From: Rhizobium sp. RU36D
GTDB taxonomy: Bacteria; Pseudomonadota; Alphaproteobacteria; Rhizobiales; Rhizobiaceae
Length of the DNA: 46,614 bases
Reading direction: 5' to 3'
Assembly (NCBI RefSeq): GCF_900176345.1
Contig: NZ_FWXU01000033.1
Location: forward strand, 1 to 46,614
Shown: piece by piece, positions 16,345 to 25,049 of the stretch
Layout: each line of letters starts with the position of its first letter
How positions within the stretch are numbered: the stretch's first letter is position 1
Notes under the pieces: model-generated
What the model was told of the DNA's origin: nothing
Seen by the model: only the letters and a program-made list of their open reading frames with translations
The model's database searches: none
Made by a program: the position numbers and the translations under genes

Positions 16345-16872
16345 CTATGCTTCCTGCGCCTTGTCCAGCAGCCCCAGCAGATGCTGGAACCTCAGGCCGG
16401 CCATCGAGACGCCATCGAGCACCATGTCGTCGAGTTCGTCTTCCGGAATGATGGCACCCGCACCGTTCTTGCGCTGCGTGGTCGTGCGAAGGCGGTCGGC
16501 CAGGAAGATCGCCAATGCCTTGTAGAAGCGGCCGGCAAAGGCCGGATTGGAAGCCAGTCGCTCCTCCATAAGCCGCTTCCCAAGCTCCAGCACACGGGCG
16601 TCGCGCACAGCCACAACGGTTGCCGAGGGCGGCGCCTTGTCGACGAAGGACATTTCGCCGAGGATTTCGCCGCTCGAAAGGCTGGCGACCGTGCCGACGC
16701 CCGCAACCTGCACATCGACCTGGCCATCGAGAACGATGAAGAGATGCTCGGTCTGGCGGCCCTCCTCGATCAGCCGTTCACCTTTCGCCAGCTGGCGCTT
16801 GCGGCCATTCTGGCCCATCCAGGCGATATCGGCATCGTCGAGCTGCCCGAGAATGTAGAGAACCTTGCGCAT
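16345..16872 (-). CDS. Cyclic nucleotide-binding-domain protein of the NHLP export operon
   Basis: A 175-residue protein. A cNMP-binding beta-barrel covers about residues 15-115, with EHLFIVLDGQVDVQVAG and the phosphate-binding cassette ILGEMSFVDKAPPSATVVA. The rest is helical with no DNA-binding domain, so it is not a CRP-type regulator. The cassette position that is usually Arg appears as Pro (PPSAT), so binding of a cyclic nucleotide is uncertain. It is the last gene of the exporter operon, 16 bases after the second ABC transporter, and such proteins do accompany NHLP exporters. It may gate export allosterically. I start it at ATG 16872 (MRKVLYILGQ), since the earlier ATG overlaps the upstream gene. 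Confidence 0.82.
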   Translation of the reverse strand: MRKVLYILGQLDDADIAWMGQNGRKRQLAKGERLIEEGRQTEHLFIVLDGQVDVQVAGVGTVASLSSGEILGEMSFVDKAPPSATVVAVRDARVLELGKRLMEERLASNPAFAGRFYKALAIFLADRLRTTTQRKNGAGAIIPEDELDDMVLDGVSMAGLRFQHLLGLLDKAQEA

Positions 16873-16888
16873 GGGCCTGTCCTTGCTG

Positions 16889-19570
16889 TCAGATGAGTTG
16901 GCGGCGGGCATGGGTGGCAAAATGCCCATCCATCGCCATGAGTTCGGAAAAACTGCCCGTCTCCACGACCCTGCCGCGTTCGAGCATAACGATCCGGTCC
17001 ACGCTTTCGATGGTGCTGAGGCGGTGGGCGATCACCAGACGGGTTACCGGCAGCGCCTGTAATGTCTGGGTGACGATCGACTGGGTACGGTTATCGAGCG
17101 CGCTGGTCGCCTCGTCGAGCAGCAGGATGGAGGGCCGGGTAATCAGGGCGCGCGCCAGCAGGATGCGCTGGCGCTGGCCGCCCGACAGCGTGCCGCCACC
17201 GTCCAGCAGCACGGTGTGCATGCCCATCGGCATCTGTTCGATATCCTTGTCGAGACCGACCAGACGCGCCGCTTCCAGCGCATCTTCCATGCCAAGCCCG
17301 CTTTCGCCGACGATGTTGTCGTTGATGCTGCCGGACATGATGCGACCATGCTGCAGCACCACGCCAACCTGCCGGCGCACCTGCGCCAGGTCGAGCCGGT
17401 TCAGCGAGTGGCCGTCAAAGAAGATATCGCCCTGCTCAGGCCGGTCGAAGCCGAGCAGCAGCCGCAGCAGCGTGGACTTGCCCGAGCCGGAGGCGCCGAC
17501 TACGGCTATGAACTCGCCCTTTTCGATGCGCAGATTGAAATCATCCAGCGCCCGCGGGCTTTTTTCCGTATAGCGGAACGACACGTTGCGGATATCAACG
17601 CCCCCCTGCAGCGTCACCGGACGGCTGTTGGCGGGCGGTGCATCGGTCTCAGAGAAGATGATCGGTTTCGCCCGCTCGATCAGCGGGATCGCGACCAGCG
17701 ACTGGGTCAGGGCGCCGGCGAGCGACGAGATCGCGCCGAGCACTTGGGCGAAGGCTGTGGTAACCGATACGAAATCGGCCAACGAAAAGGGGACCCCGCC
17801 GGCGGAAGCCGTCGCTGCCTTGGTCATGTCAGACTTCATCAGATAGAGGATCACCGCATAGAGCGTCAGCGTCGCAAGCTGCGGCAACAGGGCATCGGCT
17901 GTCGCTTGAAGATTAGCCCAACGACCGGCAGCCACGGAATGGCGCATATTGCTGGAAAACAACGCAGCCCACCGGGCAAAGCCCATCTGTTCGCTGGCAG
18001 ATGCGCGCAGTTTTCCAAGACCCATCAGCATCTGCACGACGAAACTGTCGAGCTTGCCCTTCTGTGCCATGCGCAGGCGCTCGTGCACGAGGCCGCGATA
18101 GCTGATCGCCGCATTGACCACGCCGAGCACGATGGCAAGGCCAAGCACGGTGAAGCCAAGCCGCACATCGACCGTCATGATGGGCACAAGGCTGATGACG
18201 CTGAACACGCTGCTTGCAGCCGCGCTGGTGAAGCTCGCGGTAATGACTTCGCGCGCCCGCTGGATGCCGAGCACCCGGTCGGTCAGGTCGCCAACGGCAT
18301 AGAGGCGGAAAAACGCAGGCGGCAGGCGCAGCAGTCGCAGGATCAGCGCCGGCTGAAGACGGGACTCGAAGCCCAGTTCCGAACGCAGCATGGTCAGGCT
18401 CTTGCCGGCTTCGAACACAGTCTTGGCCAGCGCCGCGGCCAGAAGTCCGCCGATGATCATGCCGCCCATGGCCATGTCGCCATAGGGAATGGCATCGCTG
18501 ACCAGGAAACGCGACCCGTAGGGCACCAGCATCGCCAGGATCGCAGCAGCCAGCATCAGCCCGATCAGCCGCGGACGATCCGCACCGATCGTGGCAAAGC
18601 CGAAGGAAAACAGGTCGCGGAAGCGGAGCGAATGCGCCGGCAAGGTTGGATAGACCTGCACGGCATCCGATGCCAGTCCGTCCACGCCGCTGGCCTCAAG
18701 GCCATCGCGCGCAATCGGCCGGGCCACACCGGCGTCATGCAGCCACCAGCGCCCGCGCCGATACAGCAGCGCCACCGGCCGGCGCTCCGAGCCGAGAAAG
18801 CCGAGAAGCGGCGCACCCGGCTGGGCGGTCCATCCCGGCCGCAGCAGGACGGTGCGCCGGATCAGTTGGTGGCGCCGAAGCACCATCGCCAGCCGGTCAT
18901 CTTCGGCGGCAAGCTCAGCCGCCATGTCGAAAGCTTCGAGCTGCGGCGCCACCCTCAGCGCCTCCAGCACCATCACCAGTGCGGCCTTCAGCGGATCGCC
19001 TGCAGCCACGGCACCTGCCGCCCGCGATGTGCCGCCGGCCGATGTTCCCGCAACGCCGGCCAGGCCCGCAAGCGCGGCCGTCGTCGTGGCGTCGCCAAAA
19101 TTGCGCCGCCGTTCCCGCCAGTCGCTGGCCGATTGAGACGCTTCCCGCATCAGGACACGGGCGCAAACGGCATCGAGGGCGCGTCTATTGGCATCGCCAA
19201 GGGCAAGCCCGCCGAGTTGGCGCCGCAGATCGGCGGCATCCTCCATTGCGGCAAGCCAAGCGGCAGCTGCCGTCTCCCGCACAGGCTCCCCCAGCCGCAA
19301 CGGCACAAGCTCGCTATCGGCACCGCCCACGCCCAACAGCGTCAAAAGTCGCCCGTCGGCGGCGGTTGCCGGCGAGATGCCACAAGCCAGCGCGCCGGCC
19401 TCCAGCCGGAACAGGAACTGGCGCCGACCGGCCAGCGGCGCGCCGAAGACGGCAAAGACATCGAGGTAACCGCGCTGCACCAGCAGCCGCTGCGCCGGAT
19501 CGTTGAGCACATGGGGATGCGCGCTCCCGGTCGGTAGAAGGTCGTCGCGCATGGATGGCAAGGATGTCAT
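16889..19570 (-). CDS. NHLP bacteriocin export ABC transporter, second subunit (no peptidase domain)
   Basis: An 893-residue permease-ATPase. The first 300 or so residues are a family-specific soluble region without a C39 peptidase Cys motif. About six membrane segments follow (about 325-620), then an ABC ATPase with Walker A GASGSGKST at about 690, signature LSGGQRQR and Walker B ILLLDEATSALD. This matches the second ABC subunit of NHLM/NHLP peptide export systems, which pairs with the peptidase-bearing transporter to move cleaved peptides out of the cytoplasm. A gap of 9 bases separates it from the upstream ABC gene. GAGGGACAGCC precedes the ATG. Confidence 0.9.
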   Translation of the reverse strand: MTSLPSMRDDLLPTGSAHPHVLNDPAQRLLVQRGYLDVFAVFGAPLAGRRQFLFRLEAGALACGISPATAADGRLLTLLGVGGADSELVPLRLGEPVRETAAAAWLAAMEDAADLRRQLGGLALGDANRRALDAVCARVLMREASQSASDWRERRRNFGDATTTAALAGLAGVAGTSAGGTSRAAGAVAAGDPLKAALVMVLEALRVAPQLEAFDMAAELAAEDDRLAMVLRRHQLIRRTVLLRPGWTAQPGAPLLGFLGSERRPVALLYRRGRWWLHDAGVARPIARDGLEASGVDGLASDAVQVYPTLPAHSLRFRDLFSFGFATIGADRPRLIGLMLAAAILAMLVPYGSRFLVSDAIPYGDMAMGGMIIGGLLAAALAKTVFEAGKSLTMLRSELGFESRLQPALILRLLRLPPAFFRLYAVGDLTDRVLGIQRAREVITASFTSAAASSVFSVISLVPIMTVDVRLGFTVLGLAIVLGVVNAAISYRGLVHERLRMAQKGKLDSFVVQMLMGLGKLRASASEQMGFARWAALFSSNMRHSVAAGRWANLQATADALLPQLATLTLYAVILYLMKSDMTKAATASAGGVPFSLADFVSVTTAFAQVLGAISSLAGALTQSLVAIPLIERAKPIIFSETDAPPANSRPVTLQGGVDIRNVSFRYTEKSPRALDDFNLRIEKGEFIAVVGASGSGKSTLLRLLLGFDRPEQGDIFFDGHSLNRLDLAQVRRQVGVVLQHGRIMSGSINDNIVGESGLGMEDALEAARLVGLDKDIEQMPMGMHTVLLDGGGTLSGGQRQRILLARALITRPSILLLDEATSALDNRTQSIVTQTLQALPVTRLVIAHRLSTIESVDRIVMLERGRVVETGSFSELMAMDGHFATHARRQLI

Positions 19571-19579
19571 GGCTGTCCC

Positions 19580-21772
19580 TCAATGCCCGCCGGACTGGAT
19601 GAGCTCGGCATAGTCGCCGCCCGATGCCACGAGGCTGTCATGGGTGCCGCGCTCGACGATGCGGCCGCGATCGAGAACGATGATTTCCGAACAGTCGCGC
19701 ACCGTGCTCAGCCTGTGCGCAATGATGATCGCGGTACAGCCGCGCCGGCGCAGATTGTCGTCAATGATCTTTTCGGTCTGCGGGTCGAGCGCCGCCGTGG
19801 CCTCATCCAGCACAAGAATGCTCGGATCGCCAACCAGTGCCCGGGCGATCTCAAGCCTCTGGCGCTGCCCTCCGGAGAAGTTACGCCCACCTTCCTCGAC
19901 ATGGGCATCAAGCTCGCCGGGCCGCGCCACAATGTCGTCCAGGATGGCCGCATCCTCCAGCGCCCGGGTCAGGGCGTCGTCGGGCACGTCGGGATTCCAC
20001 AGGGTGAGATTGTCGCGCACCGTGCCTTCAAACAGGAAGATCTCCTGGTCGACATAGGCGATATTGACCGCGCGCTGGTACTGGTCGAGATCGGTGAGCG
20101 CAATGCCGTCGATCCGCACCGCGCCGGCCCAAGGCGCCACAATGCCGCAGATGATGCGTCCCAACGTGGATTTTCCGCAACCGGAGCGGCCGACAAGGGC
20201 GATGCGCTCGCCAGGCTTTGCCGATAGGGAGATATTGTCGAACAGCGGCTCGTCGAGCGGGTTGTAGCCATAACGCACTGCATCGAGTTCCAGCGAGCCG
20301 TTCAGGAGGCCCGGCCTCTGTCCCTGCTCCCGGTCGGGGGGTATAGTGAGAGGATCGACGGCATTCCGCATCGCGTCATCAACACGGTTGAGATCCGCGC
20401 GGATATTGGCAAGCTTGGGCGATAGCGCCACAAGGCTGACCAGCGGCGCCAGAAAGCTGGCCGCCAACAGCTGGAAGGCCACGAGATCGCCGATCGTCAG
20501 CGCCCCCTGCATCACGCGAAATGCGCCGACGCCCAGGATCGCCACATCCACCAGGCCGCCGAACAGATTGGGGCCGAGCGAGGTGATCATCGACTTCGAG
20601 CCCACCTCCTGCGAGGCATTGAGCATGCGCGCATGGATGCCAGCCCAGCGGCCGAAGGAGCTGGTCTCCAGGCCCGAAGCCTTGATCGTCTCGATATTGT
20701 AGATCAGTCCTACCGTGGTGCCACCTAGCTTGCCATGCTCGACCGCCAGGCGGATGGAGGCCTGTTTCAGGCGGCTTTGAACCATGCGCAGCACAACGAT
20801 ATTGGGCAGGCTGAGGCTAACCGTCAGCAGGCCGAGAACCGGGTCATAGCCAACCAGGACAACGGCGAAAAACAGCAGCGTACCCCAGTTGAGCACGGCA
20901 TTGGCCATGTCAGCAGAAATGACCTCCGCGACCCTTTCGCTGGCCTCGATGCGCTCGGCGATTTCACCGGGACTGCGCTGCGAGAAGAAGGACATCGGCA
21001 GATGCAGCACCCGCCAAACGAAAGCGCTGGCGCCGGTCACCGTCAACTTGGTTTTCAGCCGCAGGATGACGGATCCGCGCAGATAGGTCAGGCTGGCGCG
21101 GATCAGGGCCGTGCAGCCGAGCGCAATGAACATAGGCGTAACCCAGTGCTCCTGCTGCTTCATCAGTATGCCATCGACGAAGATCTTGGCAAAGACCGGC
21201 AGCACCACGCCCGGCACGACAAGTGCGACGCTGAGCAGCGCGATCAGCCAGATTGCCCGTTTGGACGAGACGATACGCTGGCGGAACGACGCAAGCAGGC
21301 CTTCCGGCCGTGCGGTCTTGCGGAAATCCGCCGTCTTTTCGAAGGTCAGCACGACACCGGTAAAGGCTTCGCTCAGTTCCTCCCTCGTGATGACGCGCGG
21401 CCCGGTCGCCGGATCGTTGATATAGGCATGGGTCTCCGTCATGCCCTCGAACACGACGTAGTGGTTGAAATTCCAGTGCAGGATGGCCGGCCAGGGCAGT
21501 TCGCCCAGCGCCTCCGGCTCCTTGCGGAAACCCTTGGCGGTAAGGCCATAGCGCCGGCCGGCCTTCAGCAGGCTGCTGGCCTTGGAGCCATCGCGCGAGA
21601 CGCCGCAGGCCACCCGCAGCTGTTCCAGCGGGATCCAGGCCCCATGATGGGCAAGGATCATCGCAAGGCTGGCAGCTCCGCATTCCACGGCTTCCATCTG
21701 CAAGATGGATGGCGTTGCCTTGCGTCTTTGACGCTGACGGGCTGTCGAAGTGTTCTGGACCACCACGCTCAC
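19580..21772 (-). CDS. NHLP bacteriocin export ABC transporter with C39 peptidase domain
   Basis: A 730-residue peptidase-permease-ATPase. The N-terminal C39 domain has Cys31 in MEAVECGAASLAMIL, His104 in WNFNHYVVFEG and Asp120 in YINDP, the full catalytic triad. Membrane segments fill about 160-440. The ATPase has GRSGCGKST at about 528, FSGGQRQR and ILVLDEATAALD. It should cut precursor leaders after the Gly-Gly (or Ala-Gly) site and export the core. The start is GTG 21772, whose GTGA overlaps the stop of the adaptor gene; longer starts would extend into that gene. The likely substrates are the NHLP precursors encoded at 37-46 kb. Confidence 0.92.
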   Translation of the reverse strand: MSVVVQNTSTARQRQRRKATPSILQMEAVECGAASLAMILAHHGAWIPLEQLRVACGVSRDGSKASSLLKAGRRYGLTAKGFRKEPEALGELPWPAILHWNFNHYVVFEGMTETHAYINDPATGPRVITREELSEAFTGVVLTFEKTADFRKTARPEGLLASFRQRIVSSKRAIWLIALLSVALVVPGVVLPVFAKIFVDGILMKQQEHWVTPMFIALGCTALIRASLTYLRGSVILRLKTKLTVTGASAFVWRVLHLPMSFFSQRSPGEIAERIEASERVAEVISADMANAVLNWGTLLFFAVVLVGYDPVLGLLTVSLSLPNIVVLRMVQSRLKQASIRLAVEHGKLGGTTVGLIYNIETIKASGLETSSFGRWAGIHARMLNASQEVGSKSMITSLGPNLFGGLVDVAILGVGAFRVMQGALTIGDLVAFQLLAASFLAPLVSLVALSPKLANIRADLNRVDDAMRNAVDPLTIPPDREQGQRPGLLNGSLELDAVRYGYNPLDEPLFDNISLSAKPGERIALVGRSGCGKSTLGRIICGIVAPWAGAVRIDGIALTDLDQYQRAVNIAYVDQEIFLFEGTVRDNLTLWNPDVPDDALTRALEDAAILDDIVARPGELDAHVEEGGRNFSGGQRQRLEIARALVGDPSILVLDEATAALDPQTEKIIDDNLRRRGCTAIIIAHRLSTVRDCSEIIVLDRGRIVERGTHDSLVASGGDYAELIQSGGH

Positions 21773-23070
21773 CCGGCCAGACCCGTGATCTTGCGCAGCC
21801 ACGGAATGACATAGCTGATCGGCCGCCGCCAGGCGACGGTGACCTCGCCATCGGCAAGCGAACCGCTGGTCAGCTGCATCTCAGGCCCGACGCCCCCCGA
21901 CCAGGCAAAGCCGCTCGGGGTCGTGGCATCCGGCAACAGCAGGATGCGGGTGGCGAAAGGCGCGCCCTTTGCCGAAAAGCTCTGGACCAGCTGATCGTTG
22001 CGCAGCACGGATTGCATCGCCTGGGCTGTGGACGGGAAGTCCGAGACATCGGCCACCGTGCCCTTCATCATGCCGTATTCCTCGCGCTTGATGGTCGAGG
22101 GCGCGATCTGCACCTCCATGCCGCTATGCACCCGCTTGCCGTCGCTGGGAGGCAAATAAAGCAGCAGTTCCAGTCCCGTCGCGCCGCTTTCGACGCTCAG
22201 CAGCGGCTGGCCGGGTGTGGTGCGGGTGCCCGGCACCGCCTTCCATTCCGTCACGCGCCCGTCGGCCGGGCTGGTCACGACTTCCTGCTGGCGCAGCTGG
22301 ATCTCGATTTCAGCGCGCTGGCGCTGCGCATCGGCAAGCCTTTCTTCGGCCGAGCGTTGGTCGCGGGCATTGGCATTGCGCTGGCTGATCTCCTCACTCT
22401 GCGCCTGGGAGATCTGGCTGCGGGCCTCTAGCTCCGTCTGCCGCGCCTCGGCAAGCGCTCGCCGCGTTTCCAGCAATTGCTGCCAGGTGATCAGCCGGCG
22501 ATCGAACAGGGCGCTATCCTGCTGGGCCTGCTTTTCCATGACCCGGACACGCTCCTGCGCATCGGCGCCGCGCAAGGTAAAGGCCTTGACCTGCGCAGCA
22601 AAGCTATCGCCGGCAGCCTTGGTGCGTTCGGCCAGTTGCAGCTTCAGTGCCTCCAGCTGCTGTTGGCGCTCCGCAACGACGGCAGAGACATTTTCCAGCT
22701 GCTGGCGTAGCGACGGCTGGATGATGCGGGCGACAACCTCTCCCTGCGTCACGCGTGATCCGACCGGCACCAGGATTTCGCTGAGTGTGCCATCGCCGAC
22801 GGAGACGGCATCCACCACCCGACCGCCGGTGGCAATCAGGATGCCGGAGCCCTTGACCCGCTCGGGCACACGACCCAGGATCGACCAGCCCAACGCCAGC
22901 CCGATCAGGCAAAGCAGCGTCAGGAAGGCGATCCAGTCACGCGCGCGGGTCAGGCCGATCAATTGGTCCAGCTGCTCGGGGGACGACAGTCGGTCGAGCG
23001 CCGCCTTGCGAAACAGGCGGGTGGCCTGGTTTTCCGTGGGGGACCGGCCGCTTGCGGCAGTATCGGACAT
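21769..23070 (-). CDS. NHLP system HlyD-like periplasmic adaptor
   Basis: A 433-residue membrane fusion protein. After about 47 cytoplasmic residues there is one membrane anchor (IAFLTLLCLIGLALGWSIL), a barrel/lipoyl region (VSVGDGTLSEILVPVG), a long coiled coil of about 150 residues rich in Gln, Glu and Ala, and a return lipoyl/barrel part (VTSPADGRVTEW). It bridges the ABC transporter and the outer-membrane channel. It lies between the TolC-like gene (17 bases upstream) and the peptidase ABC gene (overlapping). Confidence 0.9.
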   Translation of the reverse strand: MSDTAASGRSPTENQATRLFRKAALDRLSSPEQLDQLIGLTRARDWIAFLTLLCLIGLALGWSILGRVPERVKGSGILIATGGRVVDAVSVGDGTLSEILVPVGSRVTQGEVVARIIQPSLRQQLENVSAVVAERQQQLEALKLQLAERTKAAGDSFAAQVKAFTLRGADAQERVRVMEKQAQQDSALFDRRLITWQQLLETRRALAEARQTELEARSQISQAQSEEISQRNANARDQRSAEERLADAQRQRAEIEIQLRQQEVVTSPADGRVTEWKAVPGTRTTPGQPLLSVESGATGLELLLYLPPSDGKRVHSGMEVQIAPSTIKREEYGMMKGTVADVSDFPSTAQAMQSVLRNDQLVQSFSAKGAPFATRILLLPDATTPSGFAWSGGVGPEMQLTSGSLADGEVTVAWRRPISYVIPWLRKITGLAG

Positions 23071-23087
23071 GGGACGTCAATCCTCAC

Positions 23088-24614
23088 TCATTGCAGGACG
23101 GCTGGAGCAGCAGTGGCGCCGCGTGCCTGGCCCGGCTGGCGTTGCGCCATCAGTGCCCGGGCATCTTCCGGCGACCATCCGCCGCCCATGGCCCGGTAAA
23201 GCCCGATGGCTGCCTGGAACCGTGCGAGGCGGATCTGGGCAAGGCTGTCTGCGGCCGAGAAGTAGTCGCGCTGGGTATTCAGCACCGTGGTCATATCCAC
23301 CTGCCCAGCTTCCAGCTGCTCAAGCGTCAGGTCATAGGCCTTGCGGGCAGACGCGGTCGCCTTGGCCGCAATCGACGCCTCGCGCGTGATGGTATTGAGA
23401 GCCACAAGCGCCTTTTCGACATCCGTGAGCGCGGTCAGCACAGCCTTCTCGTAGGTTGCAACTAGTTCATCCCGCTGCGCCTTGCTGGCCTGCAACTGCG
23501 CTGCTAGACGCGGCGCGTCGAACAACGGCTGAGTCAGCTGGCTCGTCAGCGTGAAGACACCCGATTGTGGGGAGAACAGCGTGGCATTGCTCAGGCTCTC
23601 AAAGCCCTTCTGCAGCGAAATCGTCAGGCTGGGCAGCATCGCGGCGCGGGCTGCTGCGACATTGCTGGCCGATGCCAGCAATTGTTCCTCCACCTCACGC
23701 ACATCGGGGCGACGGCTGAGCAGATCACTGGGCAGGCCGGCATCGACTTTGGGCAAAGTCAGCCGGCTGAGCCCGCCTTTGTCGAGCGTGATCTCCCCCG
23801 GTCGCGCGCCCACCAGCAGCGCAAGGTTGATCTCCTCCTGCATCAGCGCGCGCGACAAGCGCACGATGCTCGCCTCCTGCTGCAGCACGACCGTTTCCTG
23901 CTGGGCAAGCGTCACTTCCGTCGCCGATCCGGCCTCGACGCGCTCGTCGACATTGTCGCGCACTTTCCGGGCGAGTGACAGGTTCTGGCGCGCAAGCGCC
24001 AACTGGTCGCGCAACGACAGGACCTGGACATAGGACAGTGCCGTCTCTGACGTGATGGTCAGGCGCGTCGCCGCCAGTGCAAAGACGCTGGCCTCGCCCT
24101 TGCGGCGCGCGGCCTCGTGGATTGCGGCATTTTTGCCCCAGAAGTCCAGCTCCCAGGAGGCGTTCAGGCCCGCCTTGCGCAATTGCCCGACCGGGAGCTT
24201 GCCTTCCGGCAGGCCCGCCGAGGTCGCGGAACTGCGATAGGTCGTGCTGGTGGCACCAAGGCCGCCGGTCGGGAAAAATCCGGTCACGGCTTCCTGCGTG
24301 TTGGCCTCCGCCTGTTTCACGCGGGCGATGGAGATGTCGATGTCGAGGCTTCCCTGCTCGGCGCGATCGACCAGCCGCACGAGATCCGGAGATCCGAAAG
24401 CGTTCCAGAATTCCGGCGCCGTCGCAGGCGTAGCGACCATGGCTTTGGCTGATCTGGCGGAATGAAGGAAACTGTCCGACAAAAACGGCATGGCAAGCCT
24501 GTCCGGCTCCGGAGCCTTATCCAAGGCCGTGCAGCCGGCCAGCAACATGCCGAGCCCAACACTCGTTCCGCTGACTAAAAACCGCCATCTGAGGCTGGAC
24601 TGCTGGTCGCACAT
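23088..24614 (-). CDS. TolC/NodT-type outer membrane efflux lipoprotein
   Basis: A 508-residue outer-membrane factor. ATG 24614 gives a lipoprotein signal with the lipobox LLAGC (Cys about 28), which fits NodT-like proteins; earlier in-frame starts add an implausible Cys-rich leader. Two repeats of the long alpha-helical TolC pattern are evident, including SWELDFWGKN and the LLSRRPDVREVEEQLLASASN motif. As first gene of the leftward operon it supplies the exit duct for the NHLP exporter, making a complete trans-envelope machine. Confidence 0.9.
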   Translation of the reverse strand: MCDQQSSLRWRFLVSGTSVGLGMLLAGCTALDKAPEPDRLAMPFLSDSFLHSARSAKAMVATPATAPEFWNAFGSPDLVRLVDRAEQGSLDIDISIARVKQAEANTQEAVTGFFPTGGLGATSTTYRSSATSAGLPEGKLPVGQLRKAGLNASWELDFWGKNAAIHEAARRKGEASVFALAATRLTITSETALSYVQVLSLRDQLALARQNLSLARKVRDNVDERVEAGSATEVTLAQQETVVLQQEASIVRLSRALMQEEINLALLVGARPGEITLDKGGLSRLTLPKVDAGLPSDLLSRRPDVREVEEQLLASASNVAAARAAMLPSLTISLQKGFESLSNATLFSPQSGVFTLTSQLTQPLFDAPRLAAQLQASKAQRDELVATYEKAVLTALTDVEKALVALNTITREASIAAKATASARKAYDLTLEQLEAGQVDMTTVLNTQRDYFSAADSLAQIRLARFQAAIGLYRAMGGGWSPEDARALMAQRQPGQARGATAAPAVLQ

Positions 24615-24831
24615 CAAACTCTCGCAACTCGCCTTTGCGCACCTCGGCCAATGGACGCAACAGAGCGCGTAACAAGGGCAAACGGCAGCTGGAGAAAACC
24701 ACCCTAAAAACGCCAAGACGACCAACAGATTTTATCTGCGACGGCCTCCAGCCGCCCGATCTGTGTGGGCAGCAGACTAAGCCCAGAAATGGACGGTATG
24801 GGACAGATGTCCCCGTCGATGGCATCTATAG

Positions 24832-24853
24832 GCCAAAATTGCCCATTTTTGGC
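24832..24853. promoter_or_regulatory. Dyad with 7-base arms in the divergent region
   Basis: GCCAAAA (24832-24838) and TTTTGGC (24847-24853) form a dyad around an 8-base spacer. An AATTTTGCCC stretch follows and partly repeats the AAAATTGCCC of the spacer. It could be a second regulator site. Confidence 0.4.
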
Positions 24854-24906
24854 TAATTTTGCCCGCCTCGCATACATGACAGGTCCTCCCCTTCGAGCCG
24901 GCGCAT

Positions 24907-24932
24907 CAAACATCAATGGCCATTGATGTTTG
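24907..24932. promoter_or_regulatory. 26-base perfect palindrome, candidate operator
   Basis: CAAACATCAATGG is followed directly by its exact reverse complement with no spacer. The centre lies 130 bases before the start of the winged-helix regulator at 25050 and about 305 bases before the exporter operon. Its length and symmetry suit a dimeric DNA-binding protein. The adjacent regulator is the obvious candidate. Confidence 0.65.
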
Positions 24933-25049
24933 CGACCTTCCCCGCCACGGCCGCGATGGTATCTCCTGCGCGCCAGCGTGGGTGGCAGGTTGCTCCCATC
25001 CTTTGGAACGCCCTTATTTGTATTGTGTTGAAGCGGGGGGAGATGTCTG

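Larger units (their letters stand above)
24615..25049. promoter_or_regulatory. Divergent control region between exporter operon and chemosensory cluster
   Basis: This 435-base region has no convincing gene. It separates the leftward exporter operon from the rightward regulator gene and must contain both promoters. It includes a 26-base perfect palindrome (24907-24932) and a smaller dyad (24832-24853). A GGGGGGAG ribosome binding site for the regulator ends the region. Confidence 0.7.

Noticed and set aside
16345..16872. Interpretation as a CRP/FNR transcription factor
   Set aside because: The cNMP-type domain is followed by helices without a helix-turn-helix, so it cannot be called a DNA-binding regulator.
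17216..19537. Very long open frame (over 770 codons) opposite the second ABC transporter gene
   Set aside because: It is antisense to a clearly coding gene, has no domain or ribosome binding site and reflects high GC codon use; the same applies to long antisense frames at 2542-3801, 28778-30349 and 34068-35486.
24841..24865. Possible sigma-54 promoter (TGGC ... TTGC) in the divergent region
   Set aside because: The spacing between the two elements is too short for the -24/-12 pattern.
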